The position numbers and the translations under genes are program-made. Source: Rhodoblastus sp963703385 (GTDB lineage: Bacteria; Pseudomonadota; Alphaproteobacteria; Rhizobiales; Beijerinckiaceae). From it: DNA of 64,000 bases. The stretch covers positions 1,550,001 through 1,614,000 of the forward strand of contig OY969816.1 of NCBI GenBank assembly GCA_963703385.1. The letters are read 5' to 3'. Of the stretch, positions 47,874 through 56,826 are shown piece after piece. Within the stretch, counting starts at the first letter, position 1. Each line of letters opens with the position of its first letter. The notes below the pieces were generated by a model. The model was given only the letters and a program-made list of their open reading frames with translations, was not told the DNA's origin and searched no databases.

Positions 47874-49295
47874 ATGTCCGATTCCATTCTGGCTCTTGCC
47901 TTGTCCCGCCGCATCTTCGGCTACGCCCGGCTCGACGCATCCTTGCGCGTGATCGAGCGCGTCGGCCCGCTGATGGATTGGGTTCCCTTGCCCGGCGCGC
48001 CGATCACCAATTCTCCGGTGTTCTTTGCCATGGAGCCGGAATTCGACACTCTGCGCGAGGGCCGTCGCGCCGTGCTCGACCTGCCTGGCCTGCGCCTGTC
48101 GCCCGATGACGCCGCGCCGTTCTCGGTTTCGGTTCTGCATGACGCCGCCTCGGACCGCTTCCTGCTTTTCGCCAGCTCCGACCGTGGCGCGCGCGATGTC
48201 GAGCGTCAGTTCGCCCGCGAAAGGCGCGAGGCGCGGCTGATCGCCGAACAGGCCGCCGCCGCCGGGCGCCTGATCCAGGAACAGGCGGCGCTTTATTGCG
48301 ACATCGTCGAGAGCGCCAACGACCTGGTGTTCCGTCTCTCGGCCGATCTGCGGATCACTTTCGTCAACGCCTGCGCCTGCGCCCTGCTGGGCGAGGACGA
48401 GCGCCTGCTGCTCGGCCGCGCGATCGACGAGGTGTTCGGCGCGCCCGCCGCCGAGGACGGCTGGCGCGCCCGGCTGGCGACGCGCGGCGACGCTTCGTTC
48501 GAGCAGGAGTTGAAGCTTCCGGACGGCGGGCCGGTGTGGATCTGGTGGAGCGTTCATTGGGTCGGCGACCGGACCGGCCCGGGCGAATTCCAGGCGCTGG
48601 GCCGCGACGTCACCGATCTGCGCCAGCTGCGCGCCGAGGCGGCGCGCGGCGCCGACGAGGCCCGCCGCGCCGCCGTCATGCGCGAGCGCCTGCGCATCGC
48701 CCACGACCTGCACGATACGCTGGTCCAGTCGCTGGTGGCGCTCGCGCCGCAGTTGCGCCTGATCCGCAAGGTCGCCGGACCCGACGCCTCGCCACGCCTG
48801 ATCGAAGAGCTGACCCATGCCGATTCGGCTGTGCGCGAGGGCCTGGCGCGCGCCCGCGCCGCGCTCGGCGATTTGCGCGGGCAAACCATCGAAACCCAGG
48901 GGCTCGGCGCGGCGCTCGAAGCGCTGGCAGCGCGTTTCGCAGAGCGCACCGGCGTCCATGCGCTCGCCGAAATCGACCAGCGCGCCCGCCCCGCGAGCAA
49001 CGCCGAGGCCGCGACGCTCTACCGCATCGCCGAGGAGGCGCTGCGCAATGTCGAGCTGCACGCCAATGCGCGCAGTGTGAGCCTGCGGCTTTCGGCCGAT
49101 TTTTCGGGCGCCTTGACCATGTCCATCGCCGACGACGGGCAGGGTTTCGACACGGGCGAAGTCGCGGCGGGCCATTTCGGATTGATGGGCATGCGCGAAC
49201 AGGCCGAATTGATCGGCGCGTCCTTCGATCTGCGCGCCAGGAAAAGCGGCGGCGTCCGAATCGATGTCGTCGCCCCCACGGCGACCTCGTTCTAG
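47874..49295 (+). CDS. NarL-type sensor histidine kinase with PAS domain
   Basis: A 473-residue cytosolic kinase without membrane helices. A PAS-like domain spans about 135-250 (YCDIVESANDLVFRLSADLRITFVN). HisKA_3 follows with ERLRIAHDLHDTLVQ (His280 phospho-acceptor) and then a HATPase domain (LYRIAEEALRNVELHANA N-box, ISIADDGQGFD-like G1 box, FGLMGMREQAELIGA). Its partner is the NarL/LuxR regulator at 49861, separated by 565 bp containing a palindromic repeat. The signal is unknown. Confidence 0.9.
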   Translation: MSDSILALALSRRIFGYARLDASLRVIERVGPLMDWVPLPGAPITNSPVFFAMEPEFDTLREGRRAVLDLPGLRLSPDDAAPFSVSVLHDAASDRFLLFASSDRGARDVERQFARERREARLIAEQAAAAGRLIQEQAALYCDIVESANDLVFRLSADLRITFVNACACALLGEDERLLLGRAIDEVFGAPAAEDGWRARLATRGDASFEQELKLPDGGPVWIWWSVHWVGDRTGPGEFQALGRDVTDLRQLRAEAARGADEARRAAVMRERLRIAHDLHDTLVQSLVALAPQLRLIRKVAGPDASPRLIEELTHADSAVREGLARARAALGDLRGQTIETQGLGAALEALAARFAERTGVHALAEIDQRARPASNAEAATLYRIAEEALRNVELHANARSVSLRLSADFSGALTMSIADDGQGFDTGEVAAGHFGLMGMREQAELIGASFDLRARKSGGVRIDVVAPTATSF

Positions 49296-49397
49296 AGCGC
49301 GTTCATAAATCAAAGAGTCGCACGCGCCCTGCTATTTCGTTGTTTTGACGCATATTCTGATCCGAAAAGTCGATCAACTTTTCGGGAATATGCTGTA
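49293..49397 (+). repeat. two-hairpin CTAG-type interspersed repeat, copy 3 (type B, forward)
   Basis: TAGAGCGCGTTC at 49293 through AATATGCTGTA at 49397. It aligns along its length with 51930-52035 and the reverse of 45372-45473. Its first three bases are the TAG stop codon of the histidine kinase gene. Confidence 0.87.
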
Positions 49398-49860
49398 GTT
49401 TTCGCAACAAGTCTTGATGAAAATTGTTGTTATCGATGATGATGGTTACGGACGAACCGGCCGCCGCAATTCATCGGGGACAAGCAAATCAAATCCTTTG
49501 CTTCCAGCATGTAGTTGTTTTCAAAGAAAATTGCAATTTTTCGGAAAAGCCTTTACAATTTGCTGTGGAAAACAGCAGAGCGTCTGGCAGGCGCTTTGGC
49601 GCCGGTTGCGGATTGGGTTGCCGTGTTTCAGCCCTCTGATCGCGACGAATGCCTGCGGGCCGAGGTCATCGCGCCCGCGCATTGTCCGATTTGAGGTTTT
49701 CACCAGGAACGCCCGCGTCGCGCCCGCGCGCGCGGCGTCTTTCGTGCGGAATTCCAACGACGCCGTCGAGGCGAGCGGCCATGATTTTTACGCAAGGCCG
49801 GTTTCGACCACTGGAATTGGACGATCGAGCGTCGCCGTTTGTCGCGGCGGAGGAAATGTT
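49398..49860. other. 463-bp gap separating kinase and regulator genes
   Basis: No gene supported. AT content is higher at 49400-49570. Probably carries a separate promoter for the response regulator. Confidence 0.35.
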
Positions 49861-50526
49861 TTGCCGCCCGAAAAACCTATTCGCATCCTGATCGCCGAAG
49901 ATCAGCCATTGATCCGGCGGGCCTTTGCGTCGATGCTCGCGCTCGAGCCAGATTTCGAAATCGTCGCCCAGGCTGCCGACGGGATCGACGCCGTGCAGGC
50001 GGCGCGCCGCTATTTGCCCGATGTCGTGCTGCTCGACATCCAGATGCCCCGCCTCAACGGCATAGCCGCGACCCGGCAGATCGTGCGCGACTGTCCGGAC
50101 GCGCAGGTGATCATCCTCACCACCTATGACACCGACGACCTGATCTTCGATTCGATCTGCGCCGGCGCCCAGGCCTATCTGCTCAAGGACGCCGAGGAGA
50201 GCGAAATCCTCGACACGATCCGCGCCGTTTCGCGCGGCCAGTCGCGTCTCGCGCCCAATGTCGCGCGCAAATTGCTCGACGAATTCCGCCGCGTCCGCCG
50301 CGCGCCCCGGCTCGGCGACGCGGGCGGCCTGGAAGAACCGCTGACCGATCGCGAAAGCGACATTCTCCAGCTGATCGTCGCGGGCAAGGGCAACAAGGAA
50401 ATCGCCGCCCAGCTTCGCCTCGCCGAGGGCACGGTGAAAAATTACGTCAGCCGCATCCTCGATAAGCTCAACGCCCGCAGCCGGACGGAACTTGCCGTCA
50501 AGGCGCTGAACCGGCGGCTGGACTGA
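49861..50526 (+). CDS. NarL/LuxR-family response regulator
   Basis: A 221-residue regulator. The receiver domain begins RILIAEDQPLIRR with acidic pocket ED, phospho-Asp in VVLLDIQMP, and Thr/Lys switch residues in ILTTYD and LLKDA. LuxR HTH follows: PLTDRESDILQLIVAG and EIAAQLRLAEGTVKNYVSRI. The start is inferred as TTG at 49861 because GGAGGA lies about 8 bases before it and no in-frame ATG lies close by. It pairs with the upstream kinase. Target genes are unknown. Confidence 0.88.
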   Translation: MPPEKPIRILIAEDQPLIRRAFASMLALEPDFEIVAQAADGIDAVQAARRYLPDVVLLDIQMPRLNGIAATRQIVRDCPDAQVIILTTYDTDDLIFDSICAGAQAYLLKDAEESEILDTIRAVSRGQSRLAPNVARKLLDEFRRVRRAPRLGDAGGLEEPLTDRESDILQLIVAGKGNKEIAAQLRLAEGTVKNYVSRILDKLNARSRTELAVKALNRRLD

Positions 50527-50594
50527 TGGCGATTACGCGTGATTGCGGCGCGGCTGAATTTTCCATCGTCCTGGCGTCCGCCAGTCTCCCGCTT

Positions 50595-50996
50595 TCAAAC
50601 CCTGGCGACCGCCTCGATGATCACTTGCGCCTGGGCGAGCGGATATTCGTCGGTCAGGGTGAGGTGCACGCGCGCCTCATGGCCCGCCGGGGTGAGGCGG
50701 ACGAGGCGGGCCGCGGCGGCGCCCCTCAGCGCCAACGACGGTCGGCCGTGAGAATCGTTGACCACGCCCATGTCGAGCCAGGCCACGCCTTGCCCCAGCC
50801 CAGTGCCGAGCGCCTTGGCGCAGGCCTCCTTGGCGGCGAATCTCTTGGCGTAGGTGGCGGCGCGGGCTTTTCGGCCATCGGCCCTGGCGCGCTCGACCGG
50901 GGTAAAGCAGCGGCGGGTGAAGCGCTCGCCATATTTCTCCAGCACTTTTTCGACACGGCGGATGTCGCAGAGATCGACGCCGAGGCCGATGATCAT
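50595..50996 (-). CDS. acpS: holo-[acyl-carrier-protein] synthase
   Basis: A 133-residue 4'-phosphopantetheinyl transferase. MIIGLGVDLCDIRRVE holds the Mg-binding Asp, and KRFAAKEACAKALGTG the conserved Glu/Lys motif. It converts apo-ACP to holo-ACP with CoA. The start overlaps the pdxJ stop (ATGA), the usual Rhizobiales arrangement. Confidence 0.94.
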   Translation of the reverse strand: MIIGLGVDLCDIRRVEKVLEKYGERFTRRCFTPVERARADGRKARAATYAKRFAAKEACAKALGTGLGQGVAWLDMGVVNDSHGRPSLALRGAAAARLVRLTPAGHEARVHLTLTDEYPLAQAQVIIEAVARV

Positions 50997-51808
50997 GTGC
51001 GGCGTCCTTGAGACAAAAGCGGCGATGTTTCGCCGCGTCCCTCTTCCAACAGCGGCGATGTTTCGCCGCGTCCTTCGGAAATCGCGGAAATCATCCGTTT
51101 CACCGACTCCTCCAGCCCGATGAAGACCGCCTCGGCGACCAGGAAATGGCCGATGTTCAACTCCACGATCTGAGGCAGAGCGGCGATTTTTCGCGCGGTG
51201 TCGAAGTCGAGCCCGTGGCCGGCGTGACATTCGATCCCGAGTTTTTGGGTTTCGGCCGCCGCCGCGCGCAGCCGCGCGAATTCGGCTTCCGCTTTCTCCA
51301 TCTCGCCGATCTCGATCGCATGGCACCAGGCGCCGGTATGCAGTTCGACCACCGGCGCCTTGATCTCTTTCGCGGCCGCGAGCGCTTCCAGCGAAGGCTC
51401 GATGAACAGCGACACGCGAATTCCGGCGCGCAAGAGTTCGGCGACGAAAGGCGCGAGCCTTTCGCGGCCGCCGACCACGTCGAGCCCGCCTTCCGTGGTG
51501 CGCTCGGTGCGCTTTTCCGGCACCAGACAGCAGGCGTGCGGTCTGATCTTCAGGGCGATGTCGAGCATCTGCTCGGTCGCGGCCATTTCGAAATTGAGCG
51601 GCGCCGGCAATTCGCGCAGGCGCTTCATGTCCTCGTCGTGGATATGGCGGCGATCCTCGCGCAGATGGGCGGTGATCCCGTCCGCGCCCGCCGCCAGCGC
51701 CGCGTGCGCCGCGCGAACCGGATCTGGAACAACCCCGCCGCGCGCATTGCGCAAGGTGGCCACATGATCGACATTGACGCCGAGTCGGATTTTTCTGGCG
51801 GAACTCAT
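50993..51808 (-). CDS. pdxJ: pyridoxine 5'-phosphate synthase
   Basis: A 271-residue TIM-barrel enzyme making pyridoxine 5'-phosphate from 1-deoxyxylulose phosphate and 3-amino-1-hydroxyacetone phosphate. LGVNVDHVATLRNARGG, ITAHLREDRRHI, NFEMAATEQM and CHAGHGLDF are conserved. The C-terminus is extended by a duplicated 11-residue tail (GRGETSPLLEE/GRGETSPLLSQ) from a 33-bp DNA duplication. Translationally coupled to acpS. The ATG at 51808 precedes KIRLGVNVDHV directly. Confidence 0.95.
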   Translation of the reverse strand: MSSARKIRLGVNVDHVATLRNARGGVVPDPVRAAHAALAAGADGITAHLREDRRHIHDEDMKRLRELPAPLNFEMAATEQMLDIALKIRPHACCLVPEKRTERTTEGGLDVVGGRERLAPFVAELLRAGIRVSLFIEPSLEALAAAKEIKAPVVELHTGAWCHAIEIGEMEKAEAEFARLRAAAAETQKLGIECHAGHGLDFDTARKIAALPQIVELNIGHFLVAEAVFIGLEESVKRMISAISEGRGETSPLLEEGRGETSPLLSQGRRT

Positions 51809-51829
51809 TCTGGGCCTTTCGGAGACTCT

Positions 51830-52035
51830 TAGAGCATTTTCCATTCCTTCGGAATCGGAAGAATGCTCTAGCTCATTGTTTTAACGCATATTCTTGGCCA
51901 AAAAGTCTGCAACTTATTGGGAATATGCTCTAGAGCGCGTTCAGAAATCAAAGAGTCGAACACGCTCTGTTATTTCATTGTTCTGACGCATATTCTTGTC
52001 TGAAAAGTCTATCAACTTTTCGGGAACATGCTCTA
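51830..52035 (+). repeat. tandem pair of two-hairpin CTAG-type repeats (type A then type B)
   Basis: Copy 4 (type A, 51830-51931) and copy 5 (type B, 51930-52035) abut at a shared CTAG. The right halves of both (ACGCATATTCTTG...GGGAATATGCTCTA-type) match each other. The left halves differ, defining two subtypes. The far edge provides the TAG stop of the rsh gene (52035-52033, minus strand). The pair separates rsh from pdxJ. Confidence 0.88.
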
Positions 52036-54219
52036 CCCGATCACGCGCTCGACGCTGTGGACCATGGGCAGGACCCGCAGGCGCGAGAGAATATCGTTGA
52101 GATGTTTCAGGTCGAAGACCTGAACGTCGAAGATCATCTCACGGAAATCCGGGGATTTCTTGTTGAAGGTCACGTCGTCGATATTGGCGCCCTGCTCGCC
52201 GACCACCATCGCCACCGCGCCGAGGCTGCCCGGCTCGTTGATCGCCGCCACGATGATCCGGGCGGGGAACAGGGCCTGGGAATCCTCGACGTCCCAGCGC
52301 ACGTCGAGCCAGCGCTCCGGCTGGTCGTCGAAGGCGGCCAGCGCCGGCGACTGGATCGGATAGACGATGATCCCCTCGCCCCGCGTCATGATGCCGACGA
52401 TGCGGTCGCCGGGCACCGCGCCATTGGGCGCGAAGCTCACCGGCAGGTCGCCGTGGAGGCCGCGGATCGGCAGCGCCGAGGCCGCCGCGCCCGGCGACTT
52501 GAACTCTACCCCTCGCGCCTTCTGCATCCGGAACCAGCCGGGCTCGGAGCGGTCGGGGACGGGCGCCTTCCGCTCCTCCTTGAATTCGGGATAGACCGCC
52601 TTGACCACATCGCCCGAAAACATTTCCCCGCGCCCGACCGCCGCGAGAACGTCCTCAACGCTGGAGCGCGCGAGGCGCGGCAGCGCCGGGCGCAATTTCT
52701 CCTCGGAGAATTTCTTGCCCGCGCGTTCGAAGGCGCGCAGCACGATCTGGCGCCCCAGGCCGGCATATTGGGCGCGCACGGCGTCGCGGGTGGCGCGCCG
52801 GATCGCCGCGCGGGCCTTTCCGGTCACCGCGATGGATTCCCAGGCCGCCGGCGGCGTCTGCCCCTCCGCGCGCACGATCTCGACCTCGTCGCCGTTGACG
52901 AGCGGGGCGAGCAAAGGCGCGAGACGCCCGTTGATCTTGGCGCCCACCGCCGAATTGCCGACGTTGGTGTGGACGGCGTAAGCGAAATCGATCGGCGTCG
53001 CGCCACGCGGCAAAGCGATCAGCCGGCCCTTGGGGGTGAAGCAGAACACCTGGTCGTGGAACAGCTCCAGCCTGGTGTGCTCCAGGAATTCCTCCGGGCT
53101 CGACCCTTCGGCCAGCATGTCGATGGTGCGCTTGAGCCAGAGATAGGCGTTGCTCTCGTGCGAGAGCGCCGGCGCCGGCGCGTCGCGGCCGTCCTTGTAG
53201 AGCGCATGGGCGGCGATGCCGAAACAGGCGATGTCGTGCATGTCGCGCGTGCGCACCTGAAGCTCGACGCGCTGGCGTCCCGGCCCGACCACCGTGGTGT
53301 GGATCGAGCGGTAATCGTTCTGTTTGGGCGTCGAGATGTAATCCTTGAACCGCCCCGGCACCATCGGCCATTTGGTGTGAACGACGCCGATCACCCGGTA
53401 GCACTCGTCCGCGTCGCGCACGACGACGCGGAAGCCGAAAATATCCGACAATTGCTCGAAAGCGAGCGACTTGCGCTCCATTTTCGACCAGACCGAATAG
53501 GGCTGCTTCTGGCGGCCGCGCACTTCCGCCGCGATGCCGCGCAAGGCCAGCTCCTCGGTCAGCTCCTCTTCGATGGTCCGGATCAGCTCGCGATTGGTCT
53601 CGCGCAAATCCTCCAGCCGCGTCGAGACCATGGCGAAGGCCTCGGGCATCAGATATTTGAATGAGAGATTCTCCAGCTCGTCGCGCAGGTTCTGCATGCC
53701 CATGCGCCCGGCGAGCGGGGCATAGATGTCGAGCGTCTCTTCCGCGATGCGGGCGCGCTTTTCCGCCGAGATGTAATGCAGGGTGCGCATATTGTGCAGC
53801 CGGTCGGCGAGCTTCACCAGCAGCACCCGCACGTCCTCGGAAATGGCGAGCAGCAGTTTTCTGAAATTCTCGGCCTGCGCCGCCCGTTTCGAGACCAGAT
53901 CGAGCTTTTTCAGCTTGGTCAGGCCATCGACCAGGCTGCCGATCTCCGGTCCGAACAGGGAATCGATCTCGGCCTTGGTCGCGCCGGTGTCCTCGATGGT
54001 GTCGTGCAGGACGGCGGCGACGATGGTTGCGTCGTCGAGCCGCAACTCGGTGAGGATCGCCGCGACTTCGAGCGGATGGGTGAAATAGGGATCGCCGGAG
54101 GCGCGCTTCTGCTGGCCGTGCGCCCGCATCGCGTAAACATAGGCGCGGTTGAGCAGTTCTTCGTCGGTATGCGGGTTATATCTGCGAACGCGATCGACGA
54201 GTTCGTATTGCCGCATCAT
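52033..54219 (-). CDS. rsh: RelA/SpoT-family bifunctional (p)ppGpp synthetase/hydrolase
   Basis: About 728 residues. HD hydrolase domain (THPLEVAAILTEL, VLHDTIEDT, LVKLADRLHNMRT), synthetase domain (DIFGFRVVV, YISTPKQNDYRSIHT), TGS domain (FTPKGRLIALPRGATPIDFAYAVH in part) and C-terminal ACT domain (AMVVGEQGANIDDVTF). The complete set marks the single Rsh enzyme of alphaproteobacteria controlling the stringent response. It lies downstream of rpoZ as usual. The N-terminal Met choice (54219, 54216 or 54285) is uncertain. Confidence 0.95.
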   Translation of the reverse strand: MMRQYELVDRVRRYNPHTDEELLNRAYVYAMRAHGQQKRASGDPYFTHPLEVAAILTELRLDDATIVAAVLHDTIEDTGATKAEIDSLFGPEIGSLVDGLTKLKKLDLVSKRAAQAENFRKLLLAISEDVRVLLVKLADRLHNMRTLHYISAEKRARIAEETLDIYAPLAGRMGMQNLRDELENLSFKYLMPEAFAMVSTRLEDLRETNRELIRTIEEELTEELALRGIAAEVRGRQKQPYSVWSKMERKSLAFEQLSDIFGFRVVVRDADECYRVIGVVHTKWPMVPGRFKDYISTPKQNDYRSIHTTVVGPGRQRVELQVRTRDMHDIACFGIAAHALYKDGRDAPAPALSHESNAYLWLKRTIDMLAEGSSPEEFLEHTRLELFHDQVFCFTPKGRLIALPRGATPIDFAYAVHTNVGNSAVGAKINGRLAPLLAPLVNGDEVEIVRAEGQTPPAAWESIAVTGKARAAIRRATRDAVRAQYAGLGRQIVLRAFERAGKKFSEEKLRPALPRLARSSVEDVLAAVGRGEMFSGDVVKAVYPEFKEERKAPVPDRSEPGWFRMQKARGVEFKSPGAAASALPIRGLHGDLPVSFAPNGAVPGDRIVGIMTRGEGIIVYPIQSPALAAFDDQPERWLDVRWDVEDSQALFPARIIVAAINEPGSLGAVAMVVGEQGANIDDVTFNKKSPDFREMIFDVQVFDLKHLNDILSRLRVLPMVHSVERVIG

Positions 54220-54366
54220 GCCGACGAAAACCTCCTGGCTCCGGGATCCGCCTGCTAATATCGGCCCGGCAAAGGTTTGGAGCAAGCACGGTTTTTCGTC
54301 GGGGTGGCGAAAAAAGCGCCGAAAACAAAAAGCGCGCGTGAGGATTTTGCGCGGCTTGCGCCGGTC

Positions 54367-54750
54367 CTATTCGGAATCGTCGTCGGTTTCGGCCGGCGGG
54401 ACCAGGCCCTCCAACCCGCGCAGGAGATCTTCCTCGGTCATGCGGTCGAACGAGACATCGCCGTCCGTCTCCCCGACCGGGGTGACCAGAGTCGGAACGA
54501 CCTCCGCTTCGGGCTCGTCCACTTCGACATGCTTCTGGAGCGAATGGATGAAATCTTCCTTCAGGTCCTCTGGCACGACGGTTCCGTCGGCGATTTCGCG
54601 GAGGGCGACAACCGGATTCTTGTCGTTGTCGCGTGACAAGGTGATCGGCGCGCCGGATGAGATCATCCGCGCGCGGTGGCTGGCGAGAAGGACGAGATCG
54701 AAGCGGTTGTCGACCTTTTCAATACAGTCTTCGACGGTGACGCGCGCCAT
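54367..54750 (-). CDS. rpoZ: RNA polymerase omega subunit
   Basis: A 127-residue protein. MARVTVEDCIEKVDNRFDLVLLASHRAR is the canonical omega start (split: MARVTVEDCIEKV, RFDLVLLASHRAR), followed by the acidic C-terminal tail typical of alphaproteobacteria. It stabilises RNA polymerase and forms part of a ppGpp site. It heads the rpoZ-rsh block. Confidence 0.95.
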   Translation of the reverse strand: MARVTVEDCIEKVDNRFDLVLLASHRARMISSGAPITLSRDNDKNPVVALREIADGTVVPEDLKEDFIHSLQKHVEVDEPEAEVVPTLVTPVGETDGDVSFDRMTEEDLLRGLEGLVPPAETDDDSE

Positions 54751-54839
54751 TCGGCCACACTCCTGAAATGCGAACGCTGTTGGGATTCCTGTTCAAGTAC
54801 AGAAAAAACCTCGCCAAGGCAAGGACTGATCGAGGGTCA

Positions 54840-54950
54840 GCGCCCAAGTCAGCACGCCCAAGTCAGCACGCCCAAGTCAGCACGCCCAAGTCAGCCCGTC
54901 CAAGTCAGCCCGCCCAAGTCAGCCCGCCCAAGCCAGCACGCCGCCGCTGA
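54840..54950. repeat. 12-bp tandem repeat array (about nine copies)
   Basis: Units of CCCAAGTCAGCA/C with drifting last bases run from 54840 to 54950. The array overlaps the 3' end of anmK and encodes its C-terminal GGVLAWAG region in the minus direction. Copy number is probably variable. Confidence 0.85.
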
Positions 54951-56028
54951 CCGGCTCGCGCACGCCGGTGGTGGTCGGGAATGTCAGCGGCAGGCCCTTG
55001 ACCGAGCGCACGGCCAGGAAGGCGAAGGCCTGGGCCTCGACCGCCTGCGAATCCCAGCCGAAATCCTCGGCCCGGCGCACAGCGCAGGGCGCGCGTCGCG
55101 CCAGGGCTCCGACAATGGCCGGATTGCGCGCGCCGCCGCCGCAGAGAACGATCATGCGCGGCGCCTCCGGCAGGAATTTCAGATGGGCGAGAATGCCGGA
55201 GGCGGTGAAGGCGGCGAGCGTCGCGGCGGCGTCGGGGGTGGCGAGCTTTGACACCGGTTCAGACGAAAACGCGTTTCTGTCCAAAGACTTAGGCGGATTT
55301 TGCTGAAAAAACGGATGAGCCAGGAGCGCCGCCAGCGCCGCCGCGTCCACCTGGCCCGACAAAGCGCAGGCCCCATCAGCGTCCATGGTGGCGCCGGTGC
55401 GCAAAAGCATCAGATCGTCGAGCAGGGCGTTGCCGGGGCCGGCGTCGCAGGCGATCGGGTCCGCGCCTTCGGCGACATAAGTGAGATTGGCGACCCCGCC
55501 GATATTGACCAGAAGCAGGGGCAGAGGCGCGCCCGAGGCCTCGACAAGCGCGCGGTGATAGACCGGGACCAGCGGCGCCCCCTGCCCGCCCGCCGCCAGA
55601 TCCTCCGCGCGCAAATCGTAAACCACGTCGATTCCGATGGCGCGGGCGAGCGCCGGGCCGTCGCCGATCTGGACGGTCAGGCCGCGCTCGGGCCGGTGAA
55701 GCACGGTCTGGCCGTGGAAGCCGACGACATCGACCGTTTCCGGCTTGATATGCGCCCTGGCCAGAAAATCGCCGATCGCCTCGACATGGCGGCGGGTGAT
55801 CAGGTCCTCCGCGGATTTGAGCGGTCCGGGCCGCTCGTCGCGGCGGCCCAGATATCTGGCGGCGTGCATGGCGGCGCGCAAAAGCGCGCGCTCCTCGTCC
55901 GCGAAGGGAAAAGAGGCGGTGGGGCCGAATTTCAGGGCCTGCCTGCCGTCGGTCTCAAGAAAAGCGAGATCGACGCCGTCCATCGACGTGCCGGTCATGG
56001 CGCCGATGGCGCGAAAGATTTTCGGCAT
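54919..56028 (-). CDS. anmK: anhydro-N-acetylmuramic acid kinase
   Basis: A 369-residue sugar kinase for murein recycling. The start AIGAMTGTSMDGVDLAFLE has the ATP-binding Gly-Thr-Ser-Met-Asp-Gly motif. VGFHGQTVLH, NIGGVANLTYV and DAGPGNALLDDL are family landmarks. It converts 1,6-anhydroMurNAc to MurNAc-6-phosphate. The ATG at 56028 gives the standard N-terminus. A TTG at 56055 is less likely. The last codons lie inside a 12-bp tandem repeat array. Confidence 0.93.
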   Translation of the reverse strand: MPKIFRAIGAMTGTSMDGVDLAFLETDGRQALKFGPTASFPFADEERALLRAAMHAARYLGRRDERPGPLKSAEDLITRRHVEAIGDFLARAHIKPETVDVVGFHGQTVLHRPERGLTVQIGDGPALARAIGIDVVYDLRAEDLAAGGQGAPLVPVYHRALVEASGAPLPLLLVNIGGVANLTYVAEGADPIACDAGPGNALLDDLMLLRTGATMDADGACALSGQVDAAALAALLAHPFFQQNPPKSLDRNAFSSEPVSKLATPDAAATLAAFTASGILAHLKFLPEAPRMIVLCGGGARNPAIVGALARRAPCAVRRAEDFGWDSQAVEAQAFAFLAVRSVKGLPLTFPTTTGVREPVSGGVLAWAG

Positions 56029-56099
56029 TGCCAAGCCCGCCGGGATTTCCAACAATGTTTCTCAAAGCAGGCTAACCCCAAAAAGCGGGAAAGGCGACC

Positions 56100-56816
56100 A
56101 TGATCCAACTCTTTTACTGGCCGACGCCCAATGGCCACAAGATCACGATCTTCCTTGAGGAATCCGGGCTGCCCTATGAAATCCGCCCGGTCAATATCGG
56201 GGCCGGCGACCAGTTCAAGCCCGATTTCCTGAAAATCTCCCCCAACAACCGCATGCCGGCGATCATCGACCACGCGCCGGCGGACGGCGGGGCGCCGATC
56301 TCGCTGTTCGAATCCGGCGCCATTCTCGAATATCTGGCCGAAAAGACCGGCAAATTCCTGCCCGGCCCGACGCGCGAAAAATACCATGTGCTGCAGTGGC
56401 TGCACTGGCAGATGGGGGGCTTGGGCCCGATGGCGGGGCAGAATTCGCATTTCGCGATCTATGCGCCGGAGAAAATCCCTTACGCCATCGACCGCTACCG
56501 CAACGAAACCAACCGCCTTTACGGGGTGCTCGACCGCCAGTTGGCGAAAACCCGCGAGAGCGGCGGCTTCATCGCCGGCGCATATTCCATCGCCGACATG
56601 GCCAGCTATCCCTGGATCGTCCCGTGGAAGAACCAGGGCCAGAACCTCGACGATTTCCCCGACCTGCGCCGCTGGTTCGACGCGATCCGCGCCCGTCCGG
56701 CCGTGCAGCGCGCCTATGAGATCGGCGACCGCATCCGCCCGCCGCAGCCGATGAAGGATGACGAGAAAAAGGTGCTGTTCGGCCAGACCGCCGCCAGCAC
56801 CAAGCCGAAAGGCTGA
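56100..56816 (+). CDS. Nu-class glutathione S-transferase (YfcG-like)
   Basis: A 238-residue GST. The start LFYWPTPNGHKITIFLEE contains the TPNG motif of YfcG/YghU-type Nu GSTs, which act as disulfide-bond oxidoreductases without an active Cys. The helical C-terminal domain carries IADMASYPWI. It is cytosolic, divergent from anmK by about 70 bp, and likely supports glutathione redox balance. Confidence 0.92.
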   Translation: MIQLFYWPTPNGHKITIFLEESGLPYEIRPVNIGAGDQFKPDFLKISPNNRMPAIIDHAPADGGAPISLFESGAILEYLAEKTGKFLPGPTREKYHVLQWLHWQMGGLGPMAGQNSHFAIYAPEKIPYAIDRYRNETNRLYGVLDRQLAKTRESGGFIAGAYSIADMASYPWIVPWKNQGQNLDDFPDLRRWFDAIRARPAVQRAYEIGDRIRPPQPMKDDEKKVLFGQTAASTKPKG

Positions 56817-56826
56817 CGGGCGAAGG

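Noticed and set aside
54768..54950. Small plus-strand protein made of Pro/Lys/Ser repeats
   Set aside because: It is only a translation of the 12-bp tandem array opposite anmK and has no family or ribosome site.
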